Of a stretch of 64,000 nt of DNA, positions 40,247 through 48,102 are shown in pieces. The stretch is from positions 310,001 through 374,000 of the forward strand of contig NZ_CP132336.1 in assembly GCF_030758315.1 (NCBI RefSeq), read 5' to 3'. Position numbers and translations under genes: made by a program. The first letter of the stretch is position 1. Each line of letters starts with the position of its first letter. The DNA is from Pararhizobium sp. IMCC3301 (GTDB lineage Bacteria; Pseudomonadota; Alphaproteobacteria; Rhizobiales; GCA-2746425). The notes beneath the pieces were generated by a model. That model was not told the origin of the DNA and ran no database searches. It worked only from the letters and a program-made list of their open reading frames with translations.

Positions 40247-41097
40247 CGTCTGCCTCCGCCTTTGACCGCACCCACGGTCAGGCCTTTTACAATCTGCTTT
40301 TGCGCAAACACGCCAATCAGGATCATCGGGATCATCGCAATCAGGGCTGCAGCGCTGAGCTTGGCCCACAGGGTCTGTTCGACAGACACAAAATTATACA
40401 TCGCCACGGTCACCGGACGCACAGTGTTGCCGCCCAGTTGAACTGCAAACAAAAACTCATTCCAGGCGTTGAGGAAGACGAAGATGACCGTCACCGCGAT
40501 GCCGCCACGCACCTGCGGCAGGATAACGTGCCAGAGGGTTTGCAAACGGCTGGCCTTGTCCAGAAATGCAGCCTCTTCCATTTCGAAGGGAATATCTTCC
40601 ATGTAGGAAACCAGCAGCCAGATCGCAAAAGGCAGCGAAAACGTCAGATAAACGGTGACCATACCCTGATACGTATCCAGCCAGCCGACCTTGTTGAGGA
40701 TCAGAAAATAGGGAATCACCAATCCCACCGGCGGCACCATTTGCGTCGCCAGCGTATAAAACCCCAAAGCCGCCTTGCCGCGCAGTTTCAAGCGGGCAAA
40801 TGCATAGGCAGCAGGTACGGCCATGGCGATTGTCAGGATCGTCGTGGCGGTGGCAACGATCACGCTGGTCACCAGGCTGGGGAGAATCGATATCCCGCCA
40901 AACAGCGCATCCTTGTAATTCTGCACGGTCGGCTCGAAAATGACCCGTGGCGGATAGGCCATCACCTCGGCTTCAGACTTGAGCGACACCAGCACCGCCC
41001 AGAACAGCGGAAAAACCCATATGAACAGCAGAATTGAAGCGATCGCAAAAAGCACTGTGCTGCGCATCAGTCTTTGTCGTTTTCGGTTGGAGTTCAT
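40243..41097 (-). CDS. CUT1-type ABC transporter permease (MalG/UgpE-like)
   Basis: 284 residues with six predicted membrane helices, the first at about 12-33. The EAA loop (EMEEAAFLDKASRLQTLWHVILPQVRG) contacts the ATPase and is followed by a membrane helix. Co-translated with the ATPase through an ATGA overlap and starting three bases after the other permease. It belongs to the second-permease class by its length and the short basic N-terminus. Confidence 0.9.
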   Translation of the reverse strand: MNSNRKRQRLMRSTVLFAIASILLFIWVFPLFWAVLVSLKSEAEVMAYPPRVIFEPTVQNYKDALFGGISILPSLVTSVIVATATTILTIAMAVPAAYAFARLKLRGKAALGFYTLATQMVPPVGLVIPYFLILNKVGWLDTYQGMVTVYLTFSLPFAIWLLVSYMEDIPFEMEEAAFLDKASRLQTLWHVILPQVRGGIAVTVIFVFLNAWNEFLFAVQLGGNTVRPVTVAMYNFVSVEQTLWAKLSAAALIAMIPMILIGVFAQKQIVKGLTVGAVKGGGRR

Positions 41098-41100
41098 GAG

Positions 41101-41994
41101 CTAGCCTCGCCTTGCCGTGCGCAGATAGAACAACACGCCCGACACCGCCATGGTGATCACCAGAAGCGAGACGGCCAGCGCCGAACCGTAGCCGAAATTC
41201 AGTTCCACAAATGAAGTTTTGTAAGCATAGAGGTTGAGAATCTCGGTGGCAGTGCCGGGGCCACCACCGGTCGCCGCAAAGATTGCCGCAAAGGCCGACA
41301 GCGCGATCATCGAACGCATGATCACCACGATCACGATGGCCGGACGGATCAGCGGCAGGGTAATATGAATAAAGCGCTGTACCGGGTTGGCGCGGTCGAT
41401 TTTTGCAGCCTCGTAAAGATCCGGCGGCAGGGAGGCAAGGCTCGCCAGCAGCACCAGAAAGGCAAAGGGTGTCCATTGCCAGGTGTGAATGATGATCACC
41501 GAGATCAGCGCAGGAACCGGCGCGCCAAGCCAGTTGACGCTCTCAAATCCAAGCGCGCGAACAATGAAATCGACAATGCCGAAATTGGGCGCGAGCATCA
41601 ATGTGCGCCAGAACAGCCCGACCACAACCGGTGCCAGCACAATCGGCAGAATGGCAGCCAGCCGGAACACCCACTGCCCTTTTGGAATCTGGATCACCAT
41701 AAGGGCCAGACCCAGCCCGATAATCAGTTGCAGCGCTACTGAGCTCACGGTGTAAATCGCCGTCAGCTTGAGTGAGAACCAGAACTGGGTATCCCCCATC
41801 ATCCGGGCATAATTATCCAATCCGGCAAAGCCGTTGCTCCACGGCATCGCCAGATTGAGGTTCAGGAACGAGTTCCAGATCAGATAAGCCAGCGGAAACG
41901 TTGTCGTCAGGATCAGCACCGCTATTCCGGGGCTGACCATGAGCAGGGCAAAACCCCGCTCGGTGGAAAAATATCCGCGTTTACGCTGCGCCAT
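41101..41994 (-). CDS. CUT1-type ABC transporter permease (MalF/UgpA-like)
   Basis: 297 residues with six membrane helices (first FALLMVSPGIAVLILTTTF). The EAA loop (PDLYEAAKIDRANPVQRFIHITLPLIRP) matches the binding-protein-dependent transport signature. Twenty-one bases separate it from the solute-binding gene upstream. Together with the next permease it forms the membrane channel of the importer. Confidence 0.9.
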   Translation of the reverse strand: MAQRKRGYFSTERGFALLMVSPGIAVLILTTTFPLAYLIWNSFLNLNLAMPWSNGFAGLDNYARMMGDTQFWFSLKLTAIYTVSSVALQLIIGLGLALMVIQIPKGQWVFRLAAILPIVLAPVVVGLFWRTLMLAPNFGIVDFIVRALGFESVNWLGAPVPALISVIIIHTWQWTPFAFLVLLASLASLPPDLYEAAKIDRANPVQRFIHITLPLIRPAIVIVVIMRSMIALSAFAAIFAATGGGPGTATEILNLYAYKTSFVELNFGYGSALAVSLLVITMAVSGVLFYLRTARRG

Positions 41995-42015
41995 AACCTG
42001 ATCCGCCTGCCGAAC

Positions 42016-43443
42016 TTAGCCTTTCAGAATGCCATCGATTTTGGCCTGCGCTTCGTTCAACGCATCGCTCACACTGGACTGGCCGACAAGGCTGGCCTGA
42101 ATCGCCGTCGCCATCGTGTCACCAACGGCAGGCCATTGTGGCAGACGCGGCCGCCAGTCGACATCGGTATCTTCAGCAAAGGATGTTGTCACAGCTTCGA
42201 TGAAATTGTCACCGGCTGATCCCAAGACTGAGCGATAGGCATCAAGGTTCCACAACGATGTGCGGTTTGCGCCGCTGCGCTTGTAGGCACCCGGGAAGGC
42301 ATAGCTGGTTGCCGCCTGGGTTTCCCTGGAAGCCGCCCACTGAATGAACAGCCATGTTGCAGCCTTGTCTTTTTCGGATAGCGCAGCATTGATCGGAAAA
42401 CTCCAGTTCCAGATCGACGTGACGCGCTTGCCGGATGGCCCCTTGGGCCAGCGTGCAAAGCCGATTTTGCCGACAACCTTGGATTTTTCCGGGTTGGCTA
42501 TCACCGCAGCCGAGCCATGGGCGTCAATGTAAGAAGCCACTGTGCCCTGACCGAATGCATCAGCGATATCGGGCCAGTTCCAGTTCTCGACACCTTCGGG
42601 CGCATAATTGTTCAACAGGTTCACATACCATTCCAGCGCCCCGATGGCCTCTTCAGTGTTGACCGTCATATCGCCGGAACTGTTGAACCATTCACCGCCA
42701 AAGGCGCGGAAAATCGACGGGTAGATATACATGTTCTGCCCCGCACCTTTAAAGCCGCGCAGCGCCGCACCCCAGAGCCGGTTTGCCGGGTCATGGGCCG
42801 CCGCCGCATTGGAAGTGAATTGCTCCAAAGTATCGGCTGGCATCAATCCGCGTTCGTCAAAGACATCCTTGCGGTAAACCTGAATGGTGGCCTCGCCATC
42901 ATATGGAATGCCATAAGGGCGGCCATCGACCGACGTTGTGCCGCGCCAGCCCGCCAGAATATCCTCATAGCGGAACCAGTCATTATCGGTCAGCTTTGCA
43001 TCGCCCAGATAGCCATCAAGCGGGTCGACCCAGCCATTGGCAACGTATAGCGGATAATACATCGGATCCGCCGCATGACTGGCCCAGGTGCCAGTCCCGC
43101 TGGATAGATCAAGAACCGCCTTTTGCCGGATCTGGCCTGGAGGCGTCATTTCAAGCCGTGCGTTGACGCCGGTCAGTTCGACGAAATCTTCCAGAACAGC
43201 TTCGAGATTCTGGAAGTAACCGGCGGGTATCACGCCAATGGTGATGTTGGCACCTTCTGCTTGCCGCCAGTCAATTCCAGCCTGACGGAATGAATCCAGA
43301 TCCATATTTTTGCCTGCCGCATGGGCACCTTGCGTCAAAATGCCCGGCGCCGCCATCGTCGCCAGGCCTGCCGCTGTCACTTTCAAAGCCGTTCGGCGGG
43401 TCACAAATGGACTTTTCATTTTTTGCCGATCCTGATGTGTCAT
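42016..43443 (-). CDS. Extracellular solute-binding protein family 1 of the CUT1 importer
   Basis: 475 residues from the ATG at 43443 (GGGAGG about eight bases upstream); the longer in-frame start at 43524 is rejected on that ground. An N-terminal twin-arginine-like signal (FVTRRTALKVTAAG, then an A-rich hydrophobic stretch to about 43) indicates folded export. The mature part is a SBP_bac_1 fold (PYDGEATIQVYRKDVFDERG; WATWLFIQWAAS-like C-terminal region). First gene of the importer-sulfatase operon, divergent from the GntR gene and facing its operator. The ligand is unknown. Confidence 0.88.
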   Translation of the reverse strand: MTHQDRQKMKSPFVTRRTALKVTAAGLATMAAPGILTQGAHAAGKNMDLDSFRQAGIDWRQAEGANITIGVIPAGYFQNLEAVLEDFVELTGVNARLEMTPPGQIRQKAVLDLSSGTGTWASHAADPMYYPLYVANGWVDPLDGYLGDAKLTDNDWFRYEDILAGWRGTTSVDGRPYGIPYDGEATIQVYRKDVFDERGLMPADTLEQFTSNAAAAHDPANRLWGAALRGFKGAGQNMYIYPSIFRAFGGEWFNSSGDMTVNTEEAIGALEWYVNLLNNYAPEGVENWNWPDIADAFGQGTVASYIDAHGSAAVIANPEKSKVVGKIGFARWPKGPSGKRVTSIWNWSFPINAALSEKDKAATWLFIQWAASRETQAATSYAFPGAYKRSGANRTSLWNLDAYRSVLGSAGDNFIEAVTTSFAEDTDVDWRPRLPQWPAVGDTMATAIQASLVGQSSVSDALNEAQAKIDGILKG

Positions 43444-43547
43444 GTTGGTATTCCTCCCGAGTGAAAGCCCAGATCCCTTTCGGTTCTGGATAATTCGACT
43501 TGCAGCAATCGGCCACATTGGCATAGCTGCGCGAATAGGTTAGGTTT

Positions 43548-43580
43548 ATACGTCCTAAACGTACCTATTTTAGAACGTAT
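43548..43580. promoter_or_regulatory. Large inverted repeat between the importer operon and gntR (probable GntR operator)
   Basis: ATACGTCCTAAA - 9 bases - TTTAGAACGTAT has 12-base arms with one mismatch, centred between the divergent solute-binding and GntR genes. It lies about 105 bases before the SBP start and 30 bases before the GntR start. Such a site fits an autoregulated GntR/HutC repressor. Its element ACGTTCTAA recurs upstream of mttB1. Confidence 0.6.
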
Positions 43581-43609
43581 GTGCAAGAAGGAATGGGAAA
43601 GCAAGCGAA

Positions 43610-44332
43610 ATGTTCCGCAATACCCACATACCCAGATATGTTCAGCTTGCCGATGTCATGCGCAGCAGAATCCGTCGCGGCCAATGGAAGCCAAACGATA
43701 TTCTGCCATCAATTGAAGACCTTATGGCCGAATTTGGGACGGCTCGCGTCACCGTCAGACAGGCCACCAGAATCCTCTCCGACGAGGGGCTTTTGTCACC
43801 TCAGCGCGGACGCGGAACGTTTGTGACCGAGGCGGCAGGACGCAATCGCAAACTGGTGGTTGAAACCACACTGGACGATCTGGTTGAGATGTATCGCGGC
43901 GATATGCCCGATCTTTCCAATGTAGATGAAACGGAATTGCAACCGGTCCTGACCGACAATGACGGCGTCGCGGCGCCTCATTATACACATATGCGCCGGG
44001 TTCACTCGCGCGATGGCGAACCATATTGCGTTGTTTCGATTTTTCTCGATGACCGGGTGTTCGCGCTGGCACCCGACAGATTTCGCACAGAGGTTGTTCT
44101 ACCGCTGATAACATCGCTGCCCGGCGTGAATATCACCGGGGCGCGTCAGACCCTGTCGATTGCATCTGCCGAGATGGAAGTCGCGCGCAGTCTCGATATT
44201 CCACTGGGTTCGCCCGTGGCGGATGTGCGCCGGGTGCTTCTCGGGCCGGATAAAACAGTGCTGTATCTTGGCGAAGCGACCTATCGAGGGGATTACATCC
44301 GGCTGGACATGGATCTCAAACCCAGCCGTTAG
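43610..44332 (+). CDS. GntR-family (HutC/UTRA subfamily) transcriptional regulator
   Basis: 240 residues. N-terminal winged HTH (LADVMRSRIRRGQWKPNDILPS; FGTARVTVRQATRILSDEGLL; QRGRGTFV) and C-terminal UTRA effector-binding domain (about 90-235, PYCVVSIFLDDRVFAL; TYRGDYIRLDMDL). It is divergent from the ABC importer-sulfatase operon and sits beside its probable operator, so it is the likely regulator of that operon. A shared element suggests mttB1 as a second target. It ends ten bases before the convergent mttB2. Confidence 0.9.
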   Translation: MFRNTHIPRYVQLADVMRSRIRRGQWKPNDILPSIEDLMAEFGTARVTVRQATRILSDEGLLSPQRGRGTFVTEAAGRNRKLVVETTLDDLVEMYRGDMPDLSNVDETELQPVLTDNDGVAAPHYTHMRRVHSRDGEPYCVVSIFLDDRVFALAPDRFRTEVVLPLITSLPGVNITGARQTLSIASAEMEVARSLDIPLGSPVADVRRVLLGPDKTVLYLGEATYRGDYIRLDMDLKPSR

Positions 44333-44342
44333 ACGTCAGACC

Positions 44343-46007
44343 CTATTTCTCCTTGCCGTCTTTCAATCCGAATGATTCTCGCATCGCGGCACTGCGCACT
44401 TTCATCGAGCGGGCCATGGCATCTTTTTTAGGATCCTTCGGCGCAAAGGCGTCTTCCACGCCGTCCTTTTTACGGGCAATGAAATCGGTCAGCGCTTCTT
44501 CGATGCCCTGATCCAGCGCCGGCGCTTCATAATCCTGCAGCATTTTCTTCCACAGGCCATTGGCCCGCATTTCGGCAGTCTTTTCCCCGTCGGCCTGCCA
44601 TTGCTCAAATGAATTATTGTCAGCAATTTTAGACCGGTAGAAGGCATTTTCGAAATTGGCCTGGGTATGTTCGCAGCCAAGATAATGGTGGCCTGGTCCG
44701 ACCTCGCGGATGGCATCGAGGGCCTGCCCCTGTTCAGACAGATCAACGCCCTGGGCAAAGCGCTGCATCATCGCCAACTGGTCGCAGTCCATGACGAATT
44801 TCTCGTAGGACGAGGCGAGCCCGCCTTCCAGCCATCCGGCAGCATGCAGCACGAAATTCACCCCGCCCATGACCGTCGGCAGCAGAGTCTGTGCACTTTC
44901 ATAGGCTGCTTGCGCGTCACAGACTTTGGAGCCGCACAGTGAGCCGCCGGAGCGGTAGGGAATACCCAACCGCCGGGCCAGTTGCCCTGCCCCGTACAGC
45001 ACCAGCGACGGCTCCGGCGTGCCGAAGGTCGGCGCGCCTGATTGCATGGAGATGGAACTTGCAAACGTGCCGAACACCACCGGCGCGCCGGGGCGGCAAA
45101 GCTGCGTGAATGCCGCACCTGCCAGCACTTCCGCCAATATCTGCGTCAATGTGCCCGCGACCGTCACCGGAGACATCGCCCCGGCCAGGATGAAGGGCGA
45201 AATCACCGTTGCCTGTCCGGCCCGCGCATAGACTTTCAGCGCGCCCAGCATGGTGGAATCGAACACCATCGGCGAATTGGCGTTGATCAGGTTGATCAGC
45301 ACGCAATTATTATCGACAAACTCGTCACCAAATACCAGCTTGGCCAAGGCAACGGAATCTTCGGCCCGCTCCGGGTGAGTCACCGACCCCATAAACGGTT
45401 TGTCGGAATATTTGACATGCGCCATCACCATATCCAAATGGCGTTTGTTGACTGGCACATCGACTGGCTCACACACTGTGCCGCCGGAATGGTGCATGGC
45501 CGGTGCCAGATAGGCGAGTTTTACAAAATTGTGAAAATCCTCCAGCGTTGCATAACGCCGACCGCCATCCAGATCCCGGACAAAGGGCGGCCCGTAAACC
45601 GGGGCGAACACTGTCGTTTTGCCGCCAATCTGAACAGAGCGTTCCGGATTGCGCGCAAATTGGGTGAATTCACACGGCGCGGTCTCAAGCAGTTTACGGC
45701 ACAGGCCTTTGGGAAAACGCACCCGCTCGCCCTGCACATCCGCGCCGGCGTCACGCCACATCTGCAGCGCCTCCGGATCTTCGCGAAATTCAATGCCGAT
45801 TTCCTGCAGAATAAGATCCGCATTGGTTTCAATCAGCGCGAGGCCTTCTTCATCCATGATTTCCACGGTTGGAATCTCGCGCAAAATGGCCGGCATCTGA
45901 GGGTCCCGCCGGTTGGCGCGCAAGGCCCGGCGGCCATCCATCCCACCGGCGCGTCTGCGCCTTGCCGGGGCGCCAGTTGCTGCATTATACCGTTGACTGT
46001 CACTCAT
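44343..46007 (-). CDS. MttB-family corrinoid-dependent methyltransferase, copy 2
   Basis: 554 residues from the ATG at 46007. N-terminal Arg-rich segment (APARRRRAGG...RRALRANRR), then the MttB fold: IETNADLILQEIGIEF, VRFPKGLCRKLLETAP, FVDNNCVLINLINANSP, ILAGAMSPVTVAGTLTQ, RPGAPVVFGTF, AGWLEGGLASSYEKF. The C-terminus has an extra K/R/E-rich tail of about 40 residues. No in-frame TAG, hence not a pyrrolysine enzyme. It diverges from the corrinoid protein gene, a probable MttB:MttC-type pair. It differs widely from copy 1, so the two likely have different substrates or partners. Confidence 0.86.
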   Translation of the reverse strand: MSDSQRYNAATGAPARRRRAGGMDGRRALRANRRDPQMPAILREIPTVEIMDEEGLALIETNADLILQEIGIEFREDPEALQMWRDAGADVQGERVRFPKGLCRKLLETAPCEFTQFARNPERSVQIGGKTTVFAPVYGPPFVRDLDGGRRYATLEDFHNFVKLAYLAPAMHHSGGTVCEPVDVPVNKRHLDMVMAHVKYSDKPFMGSVTHPERAEDSVALAKLVFGDEFVDNNCVLINLINANSPMVFDSTMLGALKVYARAGQATVISPFILAGAMSPVTVAGTLTQILAEVLAGAAFTQLCRPGAPVVFGTFASSISMQSGAPTFGTPEPSLVLYGAGQLARRLGIPYRSGGSLCGSKVCDAQAAYESAQTLLPTVMGGVNFVLHAAGWLEGGLASSYEKFVMDCDQLAMMQRFAQGVDLSEQGQALDAIREVGPGHHYLGCEHTQANFENAFYRSKIADNNSFEQWQADGEKTAEMRANGLWKKMLQDYEAPALDQGIEEALTDFIARKKDGVEDAFAPKDPKKDAMARSMKVRSAAMRESFGLKDGKEK

Positions 46008-46135
46008 GATCCACGCCTTCAAAAGAAACCTGTAGCAAAGATGCCGCACAGAACCGATATGCCGCGTTCATATTGCGTCATACAGCACATGCTTTCGCGA
46101 CAGACTGTACCGTCGTTTTTATGATGCTGCAGGTC

Positions 46136-46229
46136 GTTTCCAGCAGCAGGAAACATAAAGCATTTGCGGAATACTCTTGCAATTCAATGCTTGGTGTCGC
46201 AGACGATGATCGAGTACTGACAACGTCAG
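46136..46229. promoter_or_regulatory. Divergent promoter region between mttB2 and the corrinoid gene, with two inverted repeats
   Basis: The 237-base gap 46008-46244 holds no gene. Two exact inverted repeats stand out: GTTTCC-AGCAGCA-GGAAAC at 46136-46154 and CTGAC-AAC-GTCAG at 46217-46229. The second lies 15 bases before the corrinoid-protein ATG and can act as operator or mRNA hairpin. The half-site ACATAAAG follows the first repeat but has no symmetric partner. Regulator unknown. Confidence 0.35.
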
Positions 46230-46244
46230 AGGGTGAGGTAGTTT

Positions 46245-46949
46245 ATGTCCGATGATGAAGATGACATCATACTGTCCGAGTTGAATGATGAAGAGCTCGT
46301 TCTGCAAATGCATGACGATCTGTATGACGGGCTCAAAGAAGAAATTGCGGAATCCGTAAATATTCTGCTGGCGCGGGATTGGACCCCTTACGAAGTTCTG
46401 ACCAAGGCTCTGGTAGAAGGAATGCGGATTGTCGGCATCGACTTCCGCGATGGCATCCTGTTTGTTCCCGAGGTTCTTCTGGCAGCCAATGCGATGAAAC
46501 AGGGCATGGGTATATTGCGCCCTTTGCTGACGGAAACCGGCGCGCCCAAAGTCGGCACCATGGTGATCGGCACCGTCAAGGGCGATATTCATGACATCGG
46601 CAAAAACCTCGTCGGCATGATGATGGAAGGCGCGGGCTTCGATGTGATTGATCTGGGCATCAACAATCCGGTCGAGGATTATCTGGCGGCCATCGAAGAG
46701 CACAAACCCGATATCCTTGGCATGTCTGCTTTGCTCACTACAACTATGCCCTATATGAAGGTTGTCATTGATACCATGAAGGAAATGGGTATCCGTGACG
46801 ATCATATCATCCTTGTCGGCGGCGCACCGCTGAATGAGGAATTTGGTCTCGCCATCGGGGCCGATGCCTATTGCCGCGACGCCGCTGTAGCCGTCGAAAC
46901 CGCCAAGGAATGGATGGCGCGCAAACACAATCAGCGGGCCACCGCGTAA
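46245..46949 (+). CDS. Corrinoid-binding methyl-carrier protein (MtbC/MttC, MetH B12-module type)
   Basis: 234 residues. An N-terminal helical cap (B12-binding_2, about 20-100) is followed by a Rossmann B12 domain with the ligand motif D114-I-H116-D-I-G119 (GTVKGDIHDIGKN), then SALLTTTMPYMK and VGGAPLNEEFGLAIGADAY. H116 would be the lower axial ligand of cobalt. It shuttles methyl groups between methyltransferases. It is the only corrinoid carrier in the window, so both MttB proteins, the pterin enzyme and the homocysteine enzyme probably share it. GAGGTAGTTT precedes the ATG. Confidence 0.93.
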   Translation: MSDDEDDIILSELNDEELVLQMHDDLYDGLKEEIAESVNILLARDWTPYEVLTKALVEGMRIVGIDFRDGILFVPEVLLAANAMKQGMGILRPLLTETGAPKVGTMVIGTVKGDIHDIGKNLVGMMMEGAGFDVIDLGINNPVEDYLAAIEEHKPDILGMSALLTTTMPYMKVVIDTMKEMGIRDDHIILVGGAPLNEEFGLAIGADAYCRDAAVAVETAKEWMARKHNQRATA

Positions 46950-46992
46950 TTCTGCCGGGAGTGTTGCGCCTCCCCGCCACGGGAGCTGACAC

Positions 46993-47652
46993 ATGCATCT
47001 TCCAAATGACAAGGTTCTGACGGAACAGGGTTTCGGAGAAGCCGGGACCGGCTCGATCCTGCTGATCGGCTGCGGCGCTCTGGCCCGCGAGATATTGGCG
47101 CTGAAAGCGGCTAATTCCTGGGACTACATGGTTTTGCGTTGTCTGCCAGCGAAGCTGCATCTTTATCCCGAGCAGATTACTCCTGCGGTGCGTGAGGCGA
47201 TCCGGAAAGGTCGCGCCGATGGTTTTCAAACCATCTATATCCTCTACGCTGATTGCGGCACTGGCGGTCATCTCGACACTTTATGTGCTGAGGAAGGCGT
47301 GGAGCGCATCGCCGGCCCGCATTGCTATTCCTTTTTTGACGGCAATGACGCATTTGCGGAACGGGCAGAGGCGGAAATGCGCGTGTTTTACCTGACCGAT
47401 TTTCTGGTCAAGCAGTTTGATGCCTTTGTCTGGAAACCGATGGGGCTTGATCGTCATCCTGAATTGCGTGACATGTATTTTGGCAATTATGAAAAACTGA
47501 TCTATCTGGCGCAAACCGAGGATCCCGCCCTCACCGCCAAGGCGGCAACCTGCGCTGACCGTCTCGGATTGCGCTTTGAACGCCGCGCATCCGGCTACGG
47601 CGATCTGGCAAGCGCCATGAAAAACCTTGCCGGAGGCAGAGTGAAAGCCTAG
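46993..47652 (+). CDS. DUF1638 protein, likely accessory of corrinoid methyl transfer
   Basis: 219 residues with conserved cysteines that look like a metal or cofactor site: C27 (LIGCGALARE), C50 (LRCLPAKLHLYPE), C88 (YADCGTGGHLD), C98 and C111 (GPHCYSFFDG). DUF1638 genes are known neighbours of corrinoid methyltransferases in methanogens and bacteria, but their activity is undefined. It follows the corrinoid gene by 43 bases and is cytosolic. A role in corrinoid or thiol chemistry is inference only. Confidence 0.75.
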   Translation: MHLPNDKVLTEQGFGEAGTGSILLIGCGALAREILALKAANSWDYMVLRCLPAKLHLYPEQITPAVREAIRKGRADGFQTIYILYADCGTGGHLDTLCAEEGVERIAGPHCYSFFDGNDAFAERAEAEMRVFYLTDFLVKQFDAFVWKPMGLDRHPELRDMYFGNYEKLIYLAQTEDPALTAKAATCADRLGLRFERRASGYGDLASAMKNLAGGRVKA

Positions 47653-47787
47653 AGGACGGTTCGCAGTTAGCCCGACAGCCGTAAAAATCCTTCAAATCGC
47701 TTGCGCAGTCGCATTCCCACAATGTCATGTCGCTGGCGACGCATCGCAAATCCCACATCAACCACATTGTCACATCAGGAGCAGCCA

Positions 47788-48102
47788 ATGGCACAGAAGA
47801 CCATCGTGTACTGGAAAGACATTCCGACGCAGATCATCGTCAAGGCGGGACGCAAGGCCGCCAAGCGGGAATTGCCGGAATATTTCATTCAATCGGTGGA
47901 CCAATGCGCCATGCGGCTTGGGGCCAAAGACAGTGATGCCTATCTGGAAGAATGGCGGCGCGGGTCGCCGGAAGAGGTGTCAGGTGATTTGGAAACAGAG
48001 GCGGATCAAGCGTTGGAAGCGCTGATTGCGGCCTACCCCAGGACGCGGCTCAAGGCTTTGATTGATGCTGGAGGCGTTGACCATGGAACTAACGGCCCTT
48101 AG
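47788..48102 (+). CDS. PF13769-type ('virulence factor') small protein coupled to MetF-like gene
   Basis: 104 residues, cytosolic, without signal peptide. VYWKDIPTQIIVKAGRKAAKRELPEYF and AMRLGAKDSDAYLEEWRR match the short domain usually labelled virulence factor. An AGGAGC lies before the ATG. Its last 20 bases overlap the MetF-like start in another frame, so the two are translationally coupled. Its place in a C1 operon argues for a role with the folate reductase or the corrinoid system rather than virulence. A 135-base spacer separates it from the DUF1638 gene. Confidence 0.7.
   Translation: MAQKTIVYWKDIPTQIIVKAGRKAAKRELPEYFIQSVDQCAMRLGAKDSDAYLEEWRRGSPEEVSGDLETEADQALEALIAAYPRTRLKALIDAGGVDHGTNGP

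Noticed and set aside
32454-46007. Pyrrolysine-containing trimethylamine methyltransferases
   Set aside because: Both genes are open without an in-frame TAG, and no pylTSBCD genes are in the window.
46008-46244. Possible cobalamin riboswitch before the corrinoid protein gene
   Set aside because: No B12 box or the conserved core segments could be found; only short inverted repeats are present.
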